Source: Methylobacterium soli (GTDB lineage: Bacteria > Pseudomonadota > Alphaproteobacteria > Rhizobiales > Beijerinckiaceae). Taken from it: a stretch of DNA of 64,000 bases. The position numbers and the translations under genes were made by a program. The DNA is taken from NCBI RefSeq assembly GCF_008806385.1, contig NZ_VZZK01000002.1:186001-250000 (forward strand), in the 5' to 3' direction. Under the pieces are notes generated by a model. The model was not told where the DNA came from. It saw only the letters and a list, made by a program, of their open reading frames with translations, and did not search any database. This document shows positions 30,810 through 39,175 of this stretch, one piece after another. Within the stretch, counting starts at the first letter, position 1. Every line of letters begins with the position of its first letter.

Positions 30810-31496
30810 GATGTTTCCTCCGATTTCCTAACTCGATGGCCGGACCGTCCGCCCGGCGCCAGGGATGATGTCAGTGAGCGGCGTCGCTCGTGGATGCCGT
30901 GATCGTCGTGAAGGCGGGTCCCCCGGCCGAAGGGCCCGAAGGTGGTCGCGGACGGGAGGGTCCGGTCTTCGCGGATTTCGCCGTGTGGAAAAGGCCGGGC
31001 CAGGATCGAGGGCCGCTTTCCATTCCGTCGACGTCGTCCGCCCCCAGGTCAGATCATGGTGCTGTGCGGAGCGGCAGGGCGGAAAAAACCGCCCGCGTTC
31101 GCGGCATGGTTGCATGCCGGTCGCCTCCGAATAGCCAGAGCCTCAATGCGTCGGCCGGGCCGCGCATGCAAGCGCTCCGACGGTCCATGGACACCTTCCT
31201 TCCTGTCGCCGGCGATCCCTTTGGCCGTTTTCCGGCACCGGGCAAGCCCGGCGGTCTCCTTGCGGGCGATTATGACTGCCTTCGCCAGCGAAGGAAAACT
31301 GAAAAAACTTTGGCATGCCTCAAAAAAATTGACGGAGGACGTAACCCTAGACTGTGCAACTGCACAATGAATGCTGCAACGCAACAAGATGTGTCGCCGC
31401 GCATTCATGCGGTGACCACGGGATCCCGCGCCGGCAAGGCGTCATCAAACTGATACGGGAATCCGGTTTGGCTCGGGGCCTCGCAGCCGCCGGGAG
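30810..31496. other. 687-bp divergent regulatory region (sga / phosphoesterase)
   Basis: No gene is seen. Three dyads cluster in 90 bp: CCTTCGC-CA-GCGAAGG (31279-31294), GGCATGCC (31312-31319) and TGTGCA-AC-TGCACA (31353-31366), embedded in the most A-rich part (runs of A near 31301-31328). A TTGACG at 31329-31334 could be a -35 on the plus strand. These are candidate sites for a regulator of the serine cycle, but I cannot assign them. Confidence 0.5.
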
Positions 31497-32336
31497 ATGC
31501 TCGTGGCCGAAGACGCGGAGAAGGCGACCCGGGTCCGGACGCTCTTCCTGTCCGACATGCATCTGGGTACGAAGGGCTGCCAGGCGGGGCTGCTGCTGGA
31601 TTTCCTCAAGGATTACGACGCGGACGAGATCTACCTCGTCGGCGACATCGTGGATGGCTGGCAGCTCCGCTCGGGCTGGTACTGGCCGCAGGCCCACAAC
31701 GACGTGGTCCAGAAGCTCCTGCGCAAGGTGCGCAAGGGCTCGACCCTGATCTACGTGCCGGGCAACCACGACGAGTTCCTGCGCGATTATATCGGCACCA
31801 CCTTCGGGGGCGTCGAGATCGCCGAGAGCCGCATCCACGAGGCGGCGGACGGGCGCCGCTACCTCGTCATCCACGGCGACCAGTTCGACATGGTGGTGCG
31901 CCACGCCCGCTGGCTCGCCCATCTCGGGGATGGCGCCTACACCTTCGCGCTCTTCATCAATACGGGGCTGAACAAGGTCCGCCGCCGCCTCGGCCTCGCC
32001 TATTGGTCGCTCTCGGCCTGGGCCAAGCTCAAGGTCAAGAACGCCGTCAACTTCATCGGCAAGTTCGAGGAATTCCTCGCGGCGGAAGCGCGGCGCGTCG
32101 GCGCCGACGGGGTGATCTGCGGTCACATCCACCACGCGGCCAACCGCGAGATCGAGGGGCTGCGCTACCTCAACACCGGCGACTGGGTGGAATCCTGCAC
32201 CGCCATCGTCGAGCATTACGACGGCACCATGGAGGTGCTGCATTACCCGAGTATCCTGCGCGCCCGCCAGGCGCTTCAGGCGGAGAGCGCCCGGATCCCG
32301 GAGCCGGCCCAGGCCGGCCGGCGGGCGGTCGCGTGA
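31497..32336 (+). CDS. UDP-2,3-diacylglucosamine diphosphatase-like metallophosphoesterase
   Basis: A 279-residue calcineurin-like phosphoesterase of the LpxH-related family common in alphaproteobacteria. Metal-binding motifs are LFLSDMHLG, LVGDIVDGW, VPGNHDEFL, VIHGDQFD and GHIHHAANRE, all present and in the right order. A glycosyltransferase gene follows on the same strand about 390 bp downstream, after a repeat region. LpxH-like proteins hydrolyse UDP-diacylglucosamine in lipid A synthesis, but this subgroup is not identical to LpxH, so the substrate is inferred. ATG 31497 and GTG 31503 are both possible starts. Confidence 0.85.
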   Translation: MLVAEDAEKATRVRTLFLSDMHLGTKGCQAGLLLDFLKDYDADEIYLVGDIVDGWQLRSGWYWPQAHNDVVQKLLRKVRKGSTLIYVPGNHDEFLRDYIGTTFGGVEIAESRIHEAADGRRYLVIHGDQFDMVVRHARWLAHLGDGAYTFALFINTGLNKVRRRLGLAYWSLSAWAKLKVKNAVNFIGKFEEFLAAEARRVGADGVICGHIHHAANREIEGLRYLNTGDWVESCTAIVEHYDGTMEVLHYPSILRARQALQAESARIPEPAQAGRRAVA

Positions 32337-32348
32337 TGCCCGCCCTGC

Positions 32349-32461
32349 CACCTCTCGCGTCCGGAAGTGGTCGAATCCGCGATCGCGGAACGGGTGAGGG
32401 ATGCAACTTCTCCGGACAAGTCGCACCCCTCACCCCAACCCTCTCCCGCACGGGAGAGGGG
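32349..32461. repeat. 113-bp direct repeat, copy 1
   Basis: The first of two closely similar copies (other at 32559-32671). It begins CACCTCTC, contains CGGAACGGGTGAGGGATGC and ends in the dyad CTCTCCCGCACGGGAGAG. This looks like a REP/ERIC-type non-coding element. Confidence 0.8.
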
Positions 32462-32558
32462 GCCGGTCGTGCCGCCCGCACCTGTTCCGACACCCGCCGC
32501 ATCATCCCGAGGCTGCCGGCTCTCGGACCGACGCCATGGAGCGGACGTCCGAGCGCAT

Positions 32559-32671
32559 CACCTCTCCCGTCCGGGAGTGGTCGGATCCGCGATAGCGGAA
32601 CGGGTGAGGGATGCGGCCTCTCCGGACAGCGCGCACCCCTCACCCTGTCCCTCTCCCGCACGGGAGAGGGG
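32559..32671. repeat. 113-bp direct repeat, copy 2
   Basis: Second copy of the 32349-32461 element, separated from it by 97 bp, with the same order of sub-motifs and the same terminal dyad CTCTCCCGCACGGGAGAG. The two differ by scattered substitutions only, as far as I can read. Confidence 0.8.
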
Positions 32672-32724
32672 ACCCGCGCCTCAGATCGTCCCGCCGGCGG
32701 CCGCATGCGGGCTCGGTGCGTGTC

Positions 32725-33819
32725 ATGAGGCTTCTGATCGCCACCGACGCCTGGGCGCCGCAGGTGAACGGCGTGGTACGCTCCCTCGAGCACATGGCGG
32801 CGGCGGGGCGGGATCTCGGTTTCGACCCGGTCTTCCTGACCCACCAGGATTTCCGCTCGGTGCCCCTGCCCGGCTATCCCGAGATCCGGCTCGCCTACGC
32901 CACGAGGCGCAAGGTCGCGGAAAGCTGGGCGGGCCTGGCCCCCACCTACGTGCACATCGCCACGGAAGGGAGCGTCGGCTACGCGACCCGGCGCTACTGC
33001 CTGGCGCAGGGGCGGCCCTTCACGACGAGCTACCACACCCGCTTCCCCGAATATCTCGCGGCCCGCGCGCCGGTGCCGGAGGCCTGGAGCTATGCCTGGC
33101 TGCGCCGGTTCCACGGGGCGTCGAGCGGCACCATGGTGTCGACGCCCTCCCTCGAACGCGACCTCGCGGGGCGGGGCTTCACCAACCTGATGCGCTGGAC
33201 CCGCGGCGTCGACACCGAATTGTTTCGGCCGCAGGATTCCGACGCGCTCGCCGGGTTGCCGCGGCCGCTCTTCCTGTTCGTCGGCCGGCTCGCGGTCGAG
33301 AAGAACGTCGCGGCTTTCCTGAGCCTCGATCTGCCGGGCACCAAGGTGGTGGTCGGCGACGGGCCGGACAGGGCCCGGCTCCAGGCGCTGGCACCGGAGG
33401 CGCGCTTCCTCGGCACGCAGACCGGCGCGGCGCTCGCCCGGATCTACGCCGCCGCCGACGCCTTCGTGTTCCCGAGCCTCACCGACACCTTCGGGATCGT
33501 GCTGCTCGAAGCCCTCGCCTGCGGCCTGCCGGTGGCGGCCTATCCGGTGACCGGCCCCCTCGACGTCATCGCCGGGACGGGGGCGGGCGTGCTCGACCGG
33601 GATCTGCGGGCGGCGGCCCTGGGGGCGCTCGCGATCCCGCGCGAGCGCTGCCGGGCCGAGGCCCTGCGCTATACCTGGGCCGAGAGCGCGCGCCAGTTCT
33701 ACGCCAATATCGCGGCCGCCCACGCGCGGGGCCCGGTGCCGCGGGGCCCAGTGCCGCGGGGACCGGTGCCGCGCCACGCCGTTCGGGCGCCGGAGCGCCG
33801 CGAGATCGAACTCGGCTGA
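32725..33819 (+). CDS. Glycosyltransferase family 4 (GT-B)
   Basis: A 364-residue GT-B glycosyltransferase. The N-terminus MRLLIATDAWAPQVNGVVRSLEHMA and TTSYHTRFPEYLAARAPVPE are typical of the SqdX/PimB-like glycolipid mannosyl- and glucosyltransferase subgroup. The donor site carries LFVGRLAVEKNV and DTFGIVLLEALACGLPVAAYPVTGP. It is likely to act on a membrane lipid or lipid A-like acceptor, since it follows the LpxH-like gene. A triplicated GPVPR segment (33731-33775) lies in the disordered C-terminus. Confidence 0.87.
   Translation: MRLLIATDAWAPQVNGVVRSLEHMAAAGRDLGFDPVFLTHQDFRSVPLPGYPEIRLAYATRRKVAESWAGLAPTYVHIATEGSVGYATRRYCLAQGRPFTTSYHTRFPEYLAARAPVPEAWSYAWLRRFHGASSGTMVSTPSLERDLAGRGFTNLMRWTRGVDTELFRPQDSDALAGLPRPLFLFVGRLAVEKNVAAFLSLDLPGTKVVVGDGPDRARLQALAPEARFLGTQTGAALARIYAAADAFVFPSLTDTFGIVLLEALACGLPVAAYPVTGPLDVIAGTGAGVLDRDLRAAALGALAIPRERCRAEALRYTWAESARQFYANIAAAHARGPVPRGPVPRGPVPRHAVRAPERREIELG
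33731..33775 (+). repeat. 15-bp tandem repeat encoding GPVPR three times
   Basis: Units GCCCGGTGCCGCGGG, GCCCAGTGCCGCGGG and GACCGGTGCCGCGCC are in frame in the C-terminal tail of the glycosyltransferase, so copy number can change without a frameshift. Confidence 0.85.
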
Positions 33820-33904
33820 GGATGCGGTCGCCGGCGCCCGTGACGCGGGGTGCCGAAGCTGCCAAGGCTGCGGGCCCGGCTTCCCTCCTGCCCCGCTCCC
33901 GCCC

Positions 33905-34504
33905 ATGCCTCCCTTCGACCCGGCCCGCGCCGCCAGCTACCCCGCCGTCATCGGCTGCGACGAGGTCGGCCGCGGGGCCCTGTGCGGCCCCGTGATGGTG
34001 GCGGCCGTCTGGTTCGACCCCACCGCGCTGCCGGCCGATCTCCTGGCCCACCTCGACGACAGCAAGCGCCTGAAGCAGCCCCTGCGCGAGGCGCTGACGC
34101 CCCTGATCCGGACTCATGCCCGCGTCGCCGTGGCGGCGGGCTCGCGCGCCCTCGTGGACCGGCTCAACGTGCGCGGCGCTACCCTCGACGCCATGCGGCG
34201 CGCCGTCCTGAAGCTCGGGCTCGACGCCCCCGTGCTGGTCGACGGACGCGATCCCATCCCGGGCCTGAGCCAGGCCTGCCGGGCCGTCATCGGCGGCGAC
34301 CGGCTGGTGCCCCAGATCGCCGCCGCCTCGATCGTCGCCAAGACCCTGCGGGACGCGCTGATGCGGGCGCTGGCCCGCCGCCATCCGGATTACGCCTGGG
34401 AGCGCAATGTCGGCTACGGCACCGCCGCGCATCTCGCCGGCCTCAGCCGGCGCGGCCGCAGCCCCCACCACCGCGTCAGCTTCACCCGCGCCTTCGGGCC
34501 GTGA
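33905..34504 (+). CDS. rnhB: Ribonuclease HII
   Basis: Removes RNA from RNA-DNA hybrids, including single ribonucleotides. 199 residues. The N-terminal catalytic motif GCDEVGRGALCGPV supplies Asp and Glu; a further Asp lies in LVDGRDPIPGLSQ and the last in HPDYAWERNVGYGTAAH. The length is normal for RnhB. ATG 33905 is the natural start. It converges with the radical SAM gene, leaving 4 bp between the stops. Confidence 0.95.
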   Translation: MPPFDPARAASYPAVIGCDEVGRGALCGPVMVAAVWFDPTALPADLLAHLDDSKRLKQPLREALTPLIRTHARVAVAAGSRALVDRLNVRGATLDAMRRAVLKLGLDAPVLVDGRDPIPGLSQACRAVIGGDRLVPQIAAASIVAKTLRDALMRALARRHPDYAWERNVGYGTAAHLAGLSRRGRSPHHRVSFTRAFGP

Positions 34505-34508
34505 GGAC

Positions 34509-35621
34509 TCAGAACAGGGCGAGTTGCGCGCCCGGAGGCGCGAAGGCCTCGGTGTTCAGGGTGACCCGCGCGGCGGCGTAGCCGAGGCGTGCCTTGGCGA
34601 GGCGCATGCGCTGCGCGATCAGCTCGGCATAGGCCCCCTCCCCCACCATGCGGCGCCCGAAGGCGGCATCGTAGGCCTTGCCGCCGCGCGCCTGACGCAC
34701 CAGCGCGAAAGCGTGCTCGCGGCGACCCGGATAATGCTCGGCGAACCAGTCCGAGACCAGCGCGTCGAGCTCGTGCGGCAGGCGCAGCAGGACGTGGTTC
34801 GCCTCCCCCGCCCCTTGCGCCCGCGCCGCGGCGAGGATCGCCTCGATCTCGTGATCGTTGAGGGCGGGGATCACCGGGGCCACGATCACCATGACGGGGA
34901 TGCCGGCCTGGCTGAGCGCCCGGATCGCCTCCAGGCGCTTGCGCGGATGCGGCGCGCGCGGCTCCATCCGCCGCGCCAGGACAGGATCGAGGGTGGTGAT
35001 CGAGACCGCGACCTTGACGAGGCGGTCCCGCGCCATCTCGGCCAGGAGGTCGATGTCGCGGGTGACGAGGTTCGATTTCGTCACGATTCCGACCGGGTGG
35101 CGGAAGCGGGCGAGCACCGCGAGCAGCGCCCGCGTGAGACGGTGCTCGCGCTCGATCGGCTGGTACGGGTCCGTCGCGGTGGCGAGCGCGATGGTGCGCG
35201 GGCTGTAGCCCGGCGCCGAGAGCTCGCGGGCCAGGAGCCGCGCCGCGTCGGGCTTGGTGAACAGGCGCGTCTCGAAATCGAGCCCGGGCGACAGGCCCAC
35301 ATAAGCATGGTTCGGCCGCGCGAAGCAGTAGACGCAGCCATGCTCGCAGCCGCGATAAGGATTGATCGAGCGGTCGAAGGGGATGTCGGGGGAATCGTTG
35401 CGGGTCAGGATCCGGCGCGTCCGCTCCGGGCTCACCTCGGTGCGGCGGGGCGGGACCTCGCCCGGCTCCCAGCCGTCGTCGAACGCTTCCCGCCGGCTCG
35501 CCTCGAAGCGGCCGGCCGGATTGGCCGTCGCGCCGCGCCCGCGCCGGGCCTCGGCCGCGGGCGTCGTCGCGGCGAGCCGGCGCGGCGCTGATTCGGATGA
35601 GGCCTGCTTGCGCACGGACAT
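34509..35621 (-). CDS. PA0069-family radical SAM protein (SplB-like), SOS-box preceded
   Basis: A 370-residue radical SAM protein of the PA0069 family, related to spore photoproduct lyase. The cluster motif CX3CX2C is in GCEHGCVYCFARPNHAYVGL; ATATDPYQPIEREHRLTR and VIVAPVIPALNDHEIEAIL follow in the order seen in the family. A basic tail of ~55 residues precedes the core. A LexA box lies 34 bp upstream of the chosen ATG 35621 (35655-35669), so DNA-damage induction is likely. The reaction is unknown; the SplB relation hints at DNA lesion chemistry. ATG 35660 is an alternative start, but it would lie inside the LexA site. Confidence 0.85.
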   Translation of the reverse strand: MSVRKQASSESAPRRLAATTPAAEARRGRGATANPAGRFEASRREAFDDGWEPGEVPPRRTEVSPERTRRILTRNDSPDIPFDRSINPYRGCEHGCVYCFARPNHAYVGLSPGLDFETRLFTKPDAARLLARELSAPGYSPRTIALATATDPYQPIEREHRLTRALLAVLARFRHPVGIVTKSNLVTRDIDLLAEMARDRLVKVAVSITTLDPVLARRMEPRAPHPRKRLEAIRALSQAGIPVMVIVAPVIPALNDHEIEAILAAARAQGAGEANHVLLRLPHELDALVSDWFAEHYPGRREHAFALVRQARGGKAYDAAFGRRMVGEGAYAELIAQRMRLAKARLGYAAARVTLNTEAFAPPGAQLALF

Positions 35622-35654
35622 TCGGGCTCGACGGGATCGCGGACTGGATCTTTC

Positions 35655-35669
35655 GAACATAACAGGAAC
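35655..35669 (-). promoter_or_regulatory. LexA (SOS) box, alphaproteobacterial type
   Basis: On the minus strand it reads GTTCCTGTTATGTTC, exactly GTTC-N7-GTTC. It stands ahead of the radical SAM gene. Confidence 0.75.
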
Positions 35670-35803
35670 AAACGCCGTGTCTGCGCCTAAATTCCGGGCA
35701 GGTTGCGGCCTGCCCCCCACGCGTTCGAAGGCGCGCGGCCCGGCGTCGGCGAAAGCGGCGCAATGGGCTGTTCCAACACGACAAAAATGGGTTAAGGGCG
35801 CGC

Positions 35804-36325
35804 ATGATCTCCGCCCTGACCCACGTGGCGCGACCGGCCGATCCGGACGCGATCGATCGCCTCGCGGATACCTTGAGCGCGCTCGTCTCCGGCGTGGCGG
35901 CCGGGCTCGTGGGCGATGCCGTGATCGTGGCGGGCGCGGCCAGCGAGGCGATCGAGGCGGTCGCGGAGGCGACCGGCGCCGCCGTGGTGGTGCGCCCGCG
36001 CGGGACGAGCCCCTGGGCGGCGGGCGCGCGCGTGGCGCGCCGGGACTGGGTCCTGTGCCTCGAGGCGGGCGACGTGCCGGCCGAGGGCTGGATCCGCAGC
36101 CTCGACCGGTTCGTCGGCACCGTGCGGCCCGACGTCGCGCTGGCCCGGCTGCGGCGACCCCATGCGGGTCTGCCGCAGCGCCTCGCCGCCAAGGGCGAGC
36201 GGGTGATCGGGGTCCGGGCGGCGCGCGCCGGCGACCTCGTGCGGCGCGAGCGGCTGATTGCGGGCCCGATCTTCTCGCCGCGGCTGAGGCCGCGCCCGCT
36301 GATCGCGCGCCTCGAGCGGGACTGA
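35804..36325 (+). CDS. GT2-like glycosyltransferase fragment/short form
   Basis: A 173-residue protein resembling a short glycosyltransferase family 2 fold. DAVIVAGAASEAIEAVAEATGAAVVVRPRGTSPWAAGARVARRDWVLCLEAGDVPAEGWIRSLDRFV matches the N-terminal nucleotide-sugar part (the DxD-like region is EAGDV). There is no membrane segment. It lacks the C-terminal half of normal GT2 enzymes, so activity is uncertain; a noncatalytic or partner role is possible. It converges with moaB across a 20-bp tandem repeat. Confidence 0.6.
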   Translation: MISALTHVARPADPDAIDRLADTLSALVSGVAAGLVGDAVIVAGAASEAIEAVAEATGAAVVVRPRGTSPWAAGARVARRDWVLCLEAGDVPAEGWIRSLDRFVGTVRPDVALARLRRPHAGLPQRLAAKGERVIGVRAARAGDLVRRERLIAGPIFSPRLRPRPLIARLERD

Positions 36326-36340
36326 GCGCCGCCGCGGCGG

Positions 36341-36400
36341 GGCTTACGCCGTCACGGCAGGGCTTACGCCGTCACGGGGGGCCTTACGCCGTCACGGAAG
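36341..36400. repeat. 20-bp tandem repeat, three copies, over the moaB stop codon
   Basis: Units start at 36341, 36361 and 36381 (first copy GGCTTACGCCGTCACGGCAG). Each copy encodes on the minus strand GTGACGGCGTAA, i.e. Val-Thr-Ala-stop, the true end of MoaB. The moaB stop lies in the third copy; the other two repeat the same end downstream. Confidence 0.9.
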
Positions 36401-36938
36401 CGCCGCGCCGCAGGTGCTCGTCGAGGCGGGGCATGATCTCGACGAAGTTGCAGGGCCGGTGGCGGTAATCGAGCTGCTGGCGCAGGATCCCGTCCCAGGC
36501 ATCCTTGCAGGCGCCCGGCGAGCCCGGCAGCACGAACACGTAGGTGGCGCCCATCACCCCGGCGGTGGCGCGCGATTGCAGGGTCGAGGTGCCGATCTTG
36601 TCGTAGGAGATCCGGTGGAACACCGCCGAGAAGCCGTCCATGCGCTTCTCGAACAGGGGCTCCAGCGCCTCCGGGGTGACGTCGCGGCCGGTGAAGCCGG
36701 TGCCGCCGGTGGTGATCACCGCGTCGATCGCGGGATCACGCACCCAGGCCTCGACCTGCCCGCGGATCGCCGCGACCTCGTCGGGCACGATGGCGCGGGC
36801 CGCGAGGCCGTGGCCCGCCTCCGTCAGGCGCTGGACCAGGGTGTCGCCCGAGCGGTCGTCCTCCGGTCGGCGCGTGTCCGAGACCGTCAGCACGGCGATC
36901 GAGAGCGGGATGAAGCTGCGGGTCGTGTCGGCGGCCAT
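36384..36938 (-). CDS. moaB: Molybdenum cofactor biosynthesis protein MoaB
   Basis: A 184-residue MoaB/MogA family protein which adenylates molybdopterin or otherwise assists Moco synthesis. Motifs are LSIAVLTVSDTRRPEDDRSGDTL, the ligand loop ITTGGTGFTGRDVTPEALEPL and VFVLPGSPGACKDAWDGILRQQLDYR. GAGG lies 5 nt upstream of ATG 36938. Formate dehydrogenases of methylotrophs use molybdenum or tungsten pterin cofactors, which fits the organism. The last codons lie in the 20-bp tandem repeat. Confidence 0.93.
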   Translation of the reverse strand: MAADTTRSFIPLSIAVLTVSDTRRPEDDRSGDTLVQRLTEAGHGLAARAIVPDEVAAIRGQVEAWVRDPAIDAVITTGGTGFTGRDVTPEALEPLFEKRMDGFSAVFHRISYDKIGTSTLQSRATAGVMGATYVFVLPGSPGACKDAWDGILRQQLDYRHRPCNFVEIMPRLDEHLRRGASVTA

Positions 36939-37105
36939 GGGAACCTCGGCGGATGCGTCGCGTCGCCTGCATATGGCCCTGCGGGCGCCCGATGTCGCCT
37001 CCCGGCGCGGACGCGGCCTTCGCGGAGGGCGGAAGGGCTTCTTCATCTCTCCTGCGCAAGGTATTGGCGATCGCGACCCCCTGCCCCGGTCCCGCCACGG
37101 CCTCG

Positions 37106-39175
37106 ATGCGCTCGCCCGACGATCCGCCCACCGACGACCCGGCCGGCCCCGCCTCCCGGCCGGCGCACGGCGTGTCTGGGTGGCCCGGCCGGTCGGATGC
37201 GTCGCGCCTGACGCGGCCCGCCACCCTGCCGGACGGCCGCCCCTGGCCCCGGGTGCGGGTGATCACCCGGGTCGAGGGCGAAGCGCCATACCTCGCGGAC
37301 ACCGTCGCGTCGGTCCTGGCCCAGGGCTACGGCGAAGCCCGCCACGACCTCGCACCGGCGGGCCCGCGGGGCCAGGACGCCCTCGCGGCGGCGCTGAATG
37401 ACGCGGCAACCGACTACCTCCTGTTCCTGCGCGCCGGCGACATGCTGGCGCCCGGCGCCCTCGTGGCCCTCTGCCTCGAAGCGGCGCTCACCGGAGCCGC
37501 CGCCGTCGCGGGCCTGCGCGTGCTCTACGACCGCGACGTCTCCGGCCTCGACGTGCCCGCCTTGTCCGGGGACGATGCGGGCCTGCCCTTCACCGGCGGC
37601 GAGATGCTGTTCGCGCGCGACGCCGTCCTGCGGGCCGGCGGGCTCGCCCCGGATGGGCGCGCCGCGGAGCTCTGGGGCCGGCTGGCCGCCGACCCCGCGC
37701 CGGAGCCGCGCCGGCGGATCGGCCGGCCGGTCCTGCTGCAGCGCGCGCCCGAGGCGGAACCCGCGCCGCCCGGCCTGTCGATCGTCTCGCTCACCGGAGC
37801 CGGCTCCGAGGGCGGCGCCGGCATCGGGCAGCGCCGGCTGGCGGAGGCCCTCGCGCTCTCGGGCCATCGCGTCAGTGCGTTCCGGCTCACCGACGAATCC
37901 CCGGCGGCGGCAGCCGAATGGACCGACCGCTTTCCGCGGACCGAGGCCGCGATCCTGGGCGGGCACCACGATCTCGTCATCGCCGGCAACCTGCACGGGG
38001 CGACGCGCAGCCTCGACATCCTCGATGCGCTGGGCGCGCGGCTCCCGGTCGCGCAGGTCCTGCACGATTTCTTCCCGCTCACCGGGCGCTGCGCCAGCCC
38101 GGGCGATTGCCCCCGCCTCGCGACGGGCTGCGATGCGGGCTGCCCGACCCCGGACCAGTATCCGGAGCTCGCCCGGTCCCGTATCGGCGCCGTCCACGCG
38201 GCGAAGCGCCGGCTGCTCGCGGGGATGCGGGCCCCGCTGCTCCTCGCGAATTCCGCCTGGACGGCGCGGCAGGCCCGGCTCCACGCGCCGGCCGGCACGG
38301 ACATCGCCGAGATCACCCTCGCCTTCCCGAGCGGCGTGTTCCGCCCGGGCGATCGCGGGGCCCTGCGCCGCACGCTCGGGCTGCCGGACGGCGATTGCCT
38401 GATCCTGTTCTCCGCCGTCATCGTGGACGCGCCCAGCAAGGGCTTCGCCGACCTCCTGGCGGCGCTGCGCAGCGTCGCCGGCCCGGGCGTCGGCTTCGTG
38501 GGGATCGGGCGGCTCGACGATCCGGCCCGTCTCGGATTGCCCAACCTGTTCGCGCCCGGGCTGATCGCGGACGAGGCCCGGCTCGCCGCGTGGTACGGCG
38601 CCTGCGACCTCCATGTCAGCGCGAGCCGCGTCGAGACGCTGGGGCAGGTCCCGGTCGAGGCCGGCCTGTGCGGCACGCCGACCCTCGCCTACGCGGTGAG
38701 CGGCCTGACCCAAGCGGTGATCGACGGGGTGAGCGGCCGGCTGGTGCCGCCCGAGCCCGGCGCCCTGGCCCGCGCGCTCGCGGAGCTGATCCGCGACGAG
38801 CCCGCCCGCCGCCGTCTCGGCGCCTTCGCGCGCATCGCCCTCGAGAACCGCTTCAGCCACGCGGCCTCGGCCCTGACCCTCCACGCCGCTTTGGCGGGGC
38901 GCGGCCTCCTGCCCGAATCCCAGCTTCGCCCGCGCTTCGTTCCCGCGATGCTCGGCCGCTTCGCCTTCGCGGTGGAACGCCATCCGGGGGCGGCCGGGAC
39001 CGTGCAGGCCCCCTCCTCCGCCCTGGTGCGCCGCCTGAGGCGCGCCAAGAAGGCGGTGTTCGGCCGCAACCTCCCCCTCTGGATCCGGCGCGCGCGCTTC
39101 GTCTCGGTGAGCCTGCGCCGCAGCCTCGGGCGCGGGCTGAACCGCGGCCTGCGCCCGGCCGGGAGCGGACGATGA
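37106..39175 (+). CDS. Fused GT2-like and GT4 glycosyltransferase
   Basis: A 689-residue protein with two glycosyltransferase parts. Residues ~45-230 resemble a GT2 fold (RVRVITRVEGEAPYLADTVASVL, DYLLFLRAGDMLAPGALVALC). From ~230 a GT4 domain follows (GGAGIGQRRLAEAL, VAQVLHDFFPLTGRC, LILFSAVIVDAPSKGF and the ETLGQVPVEAGLCGTP motif). The C-terminus is basic. The next glycosyltransferase gene overlaps its stop (ATGA). Together they probably build an exopolysaccharide or O-antigen. The start is uncertain; ATG 37106 removes a doubtful Arg-rich lead. Confidence 0.75.
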   Translation: MRSPDDPPTDDPAGPASRPAHGVSGWPGRSDASRLTRPATLPDGRPWPRVRVITRVEGEAPYLADTVASVLAQGYGEARHDLAPAGPRGQDALAAALNDAATDYLLFLRAGDMLAPGALVALCLEAALTGAAAVAGLRVLYDRDVSGLDVPALSGDDAGLPFTGGEMLFARDAVLRAGGLAPDGRAAELWGRLAADPAPEPRRRIGRPVLLQRAPEAEPAPPGLSIVSLTGAGSEGGAGIGQRRLAEALALSGHRVSAFRLTDESPAAAAEWTDRFPRTEAAILGGHHDLVIAGNLHGATRSLDILDALGARLPVAQVLHDFFPLTGRCASPGDCPRLATGCDAGCPTPDQYPELARSRIGAVHAAKRRLLAGMRAPLLLANSAWTARQARLHAPAGTDIAEITLAFPSGVFRPGDRGALRRTLGLPDGDCLILFSAVIVDAPSKGFADLLAALRSVAGPGVGFVGIGRLDDPARLGLPNLFAPGLIADEARLAAWYGACDLHVSASRVETLGQVPVEAGLCGTPTLAYAVSGLTQAVIDGVSGRLVPPEPGALARALAELIRDEPARRRLGAFARIALENRFSHAASALTLHAALAGRGLLPESQLRPRFVPAMLGRFAFAVERHPGAAGTVQAPSSALVRRLRRAKKAVFGRNLPLWIRRARFVSVSLRRSLGRGLNRGLRPAGSGR

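Noticed and set aside
32401..32671. Short frames encoding TPHPNPLPHGRG-type peptides
   Set aside because: They arise from the 113-bp repeat and its dyads. This peptide pattern is a known artefact of proteobacterial repeats that are annotated as proteins.
37043..38983. 646-codon minus-strand frame in the glycosyltransferase region
   Set aside because: Antisense shadow; repeated Arg/Gly/Glu composition and no ribosome binding site.
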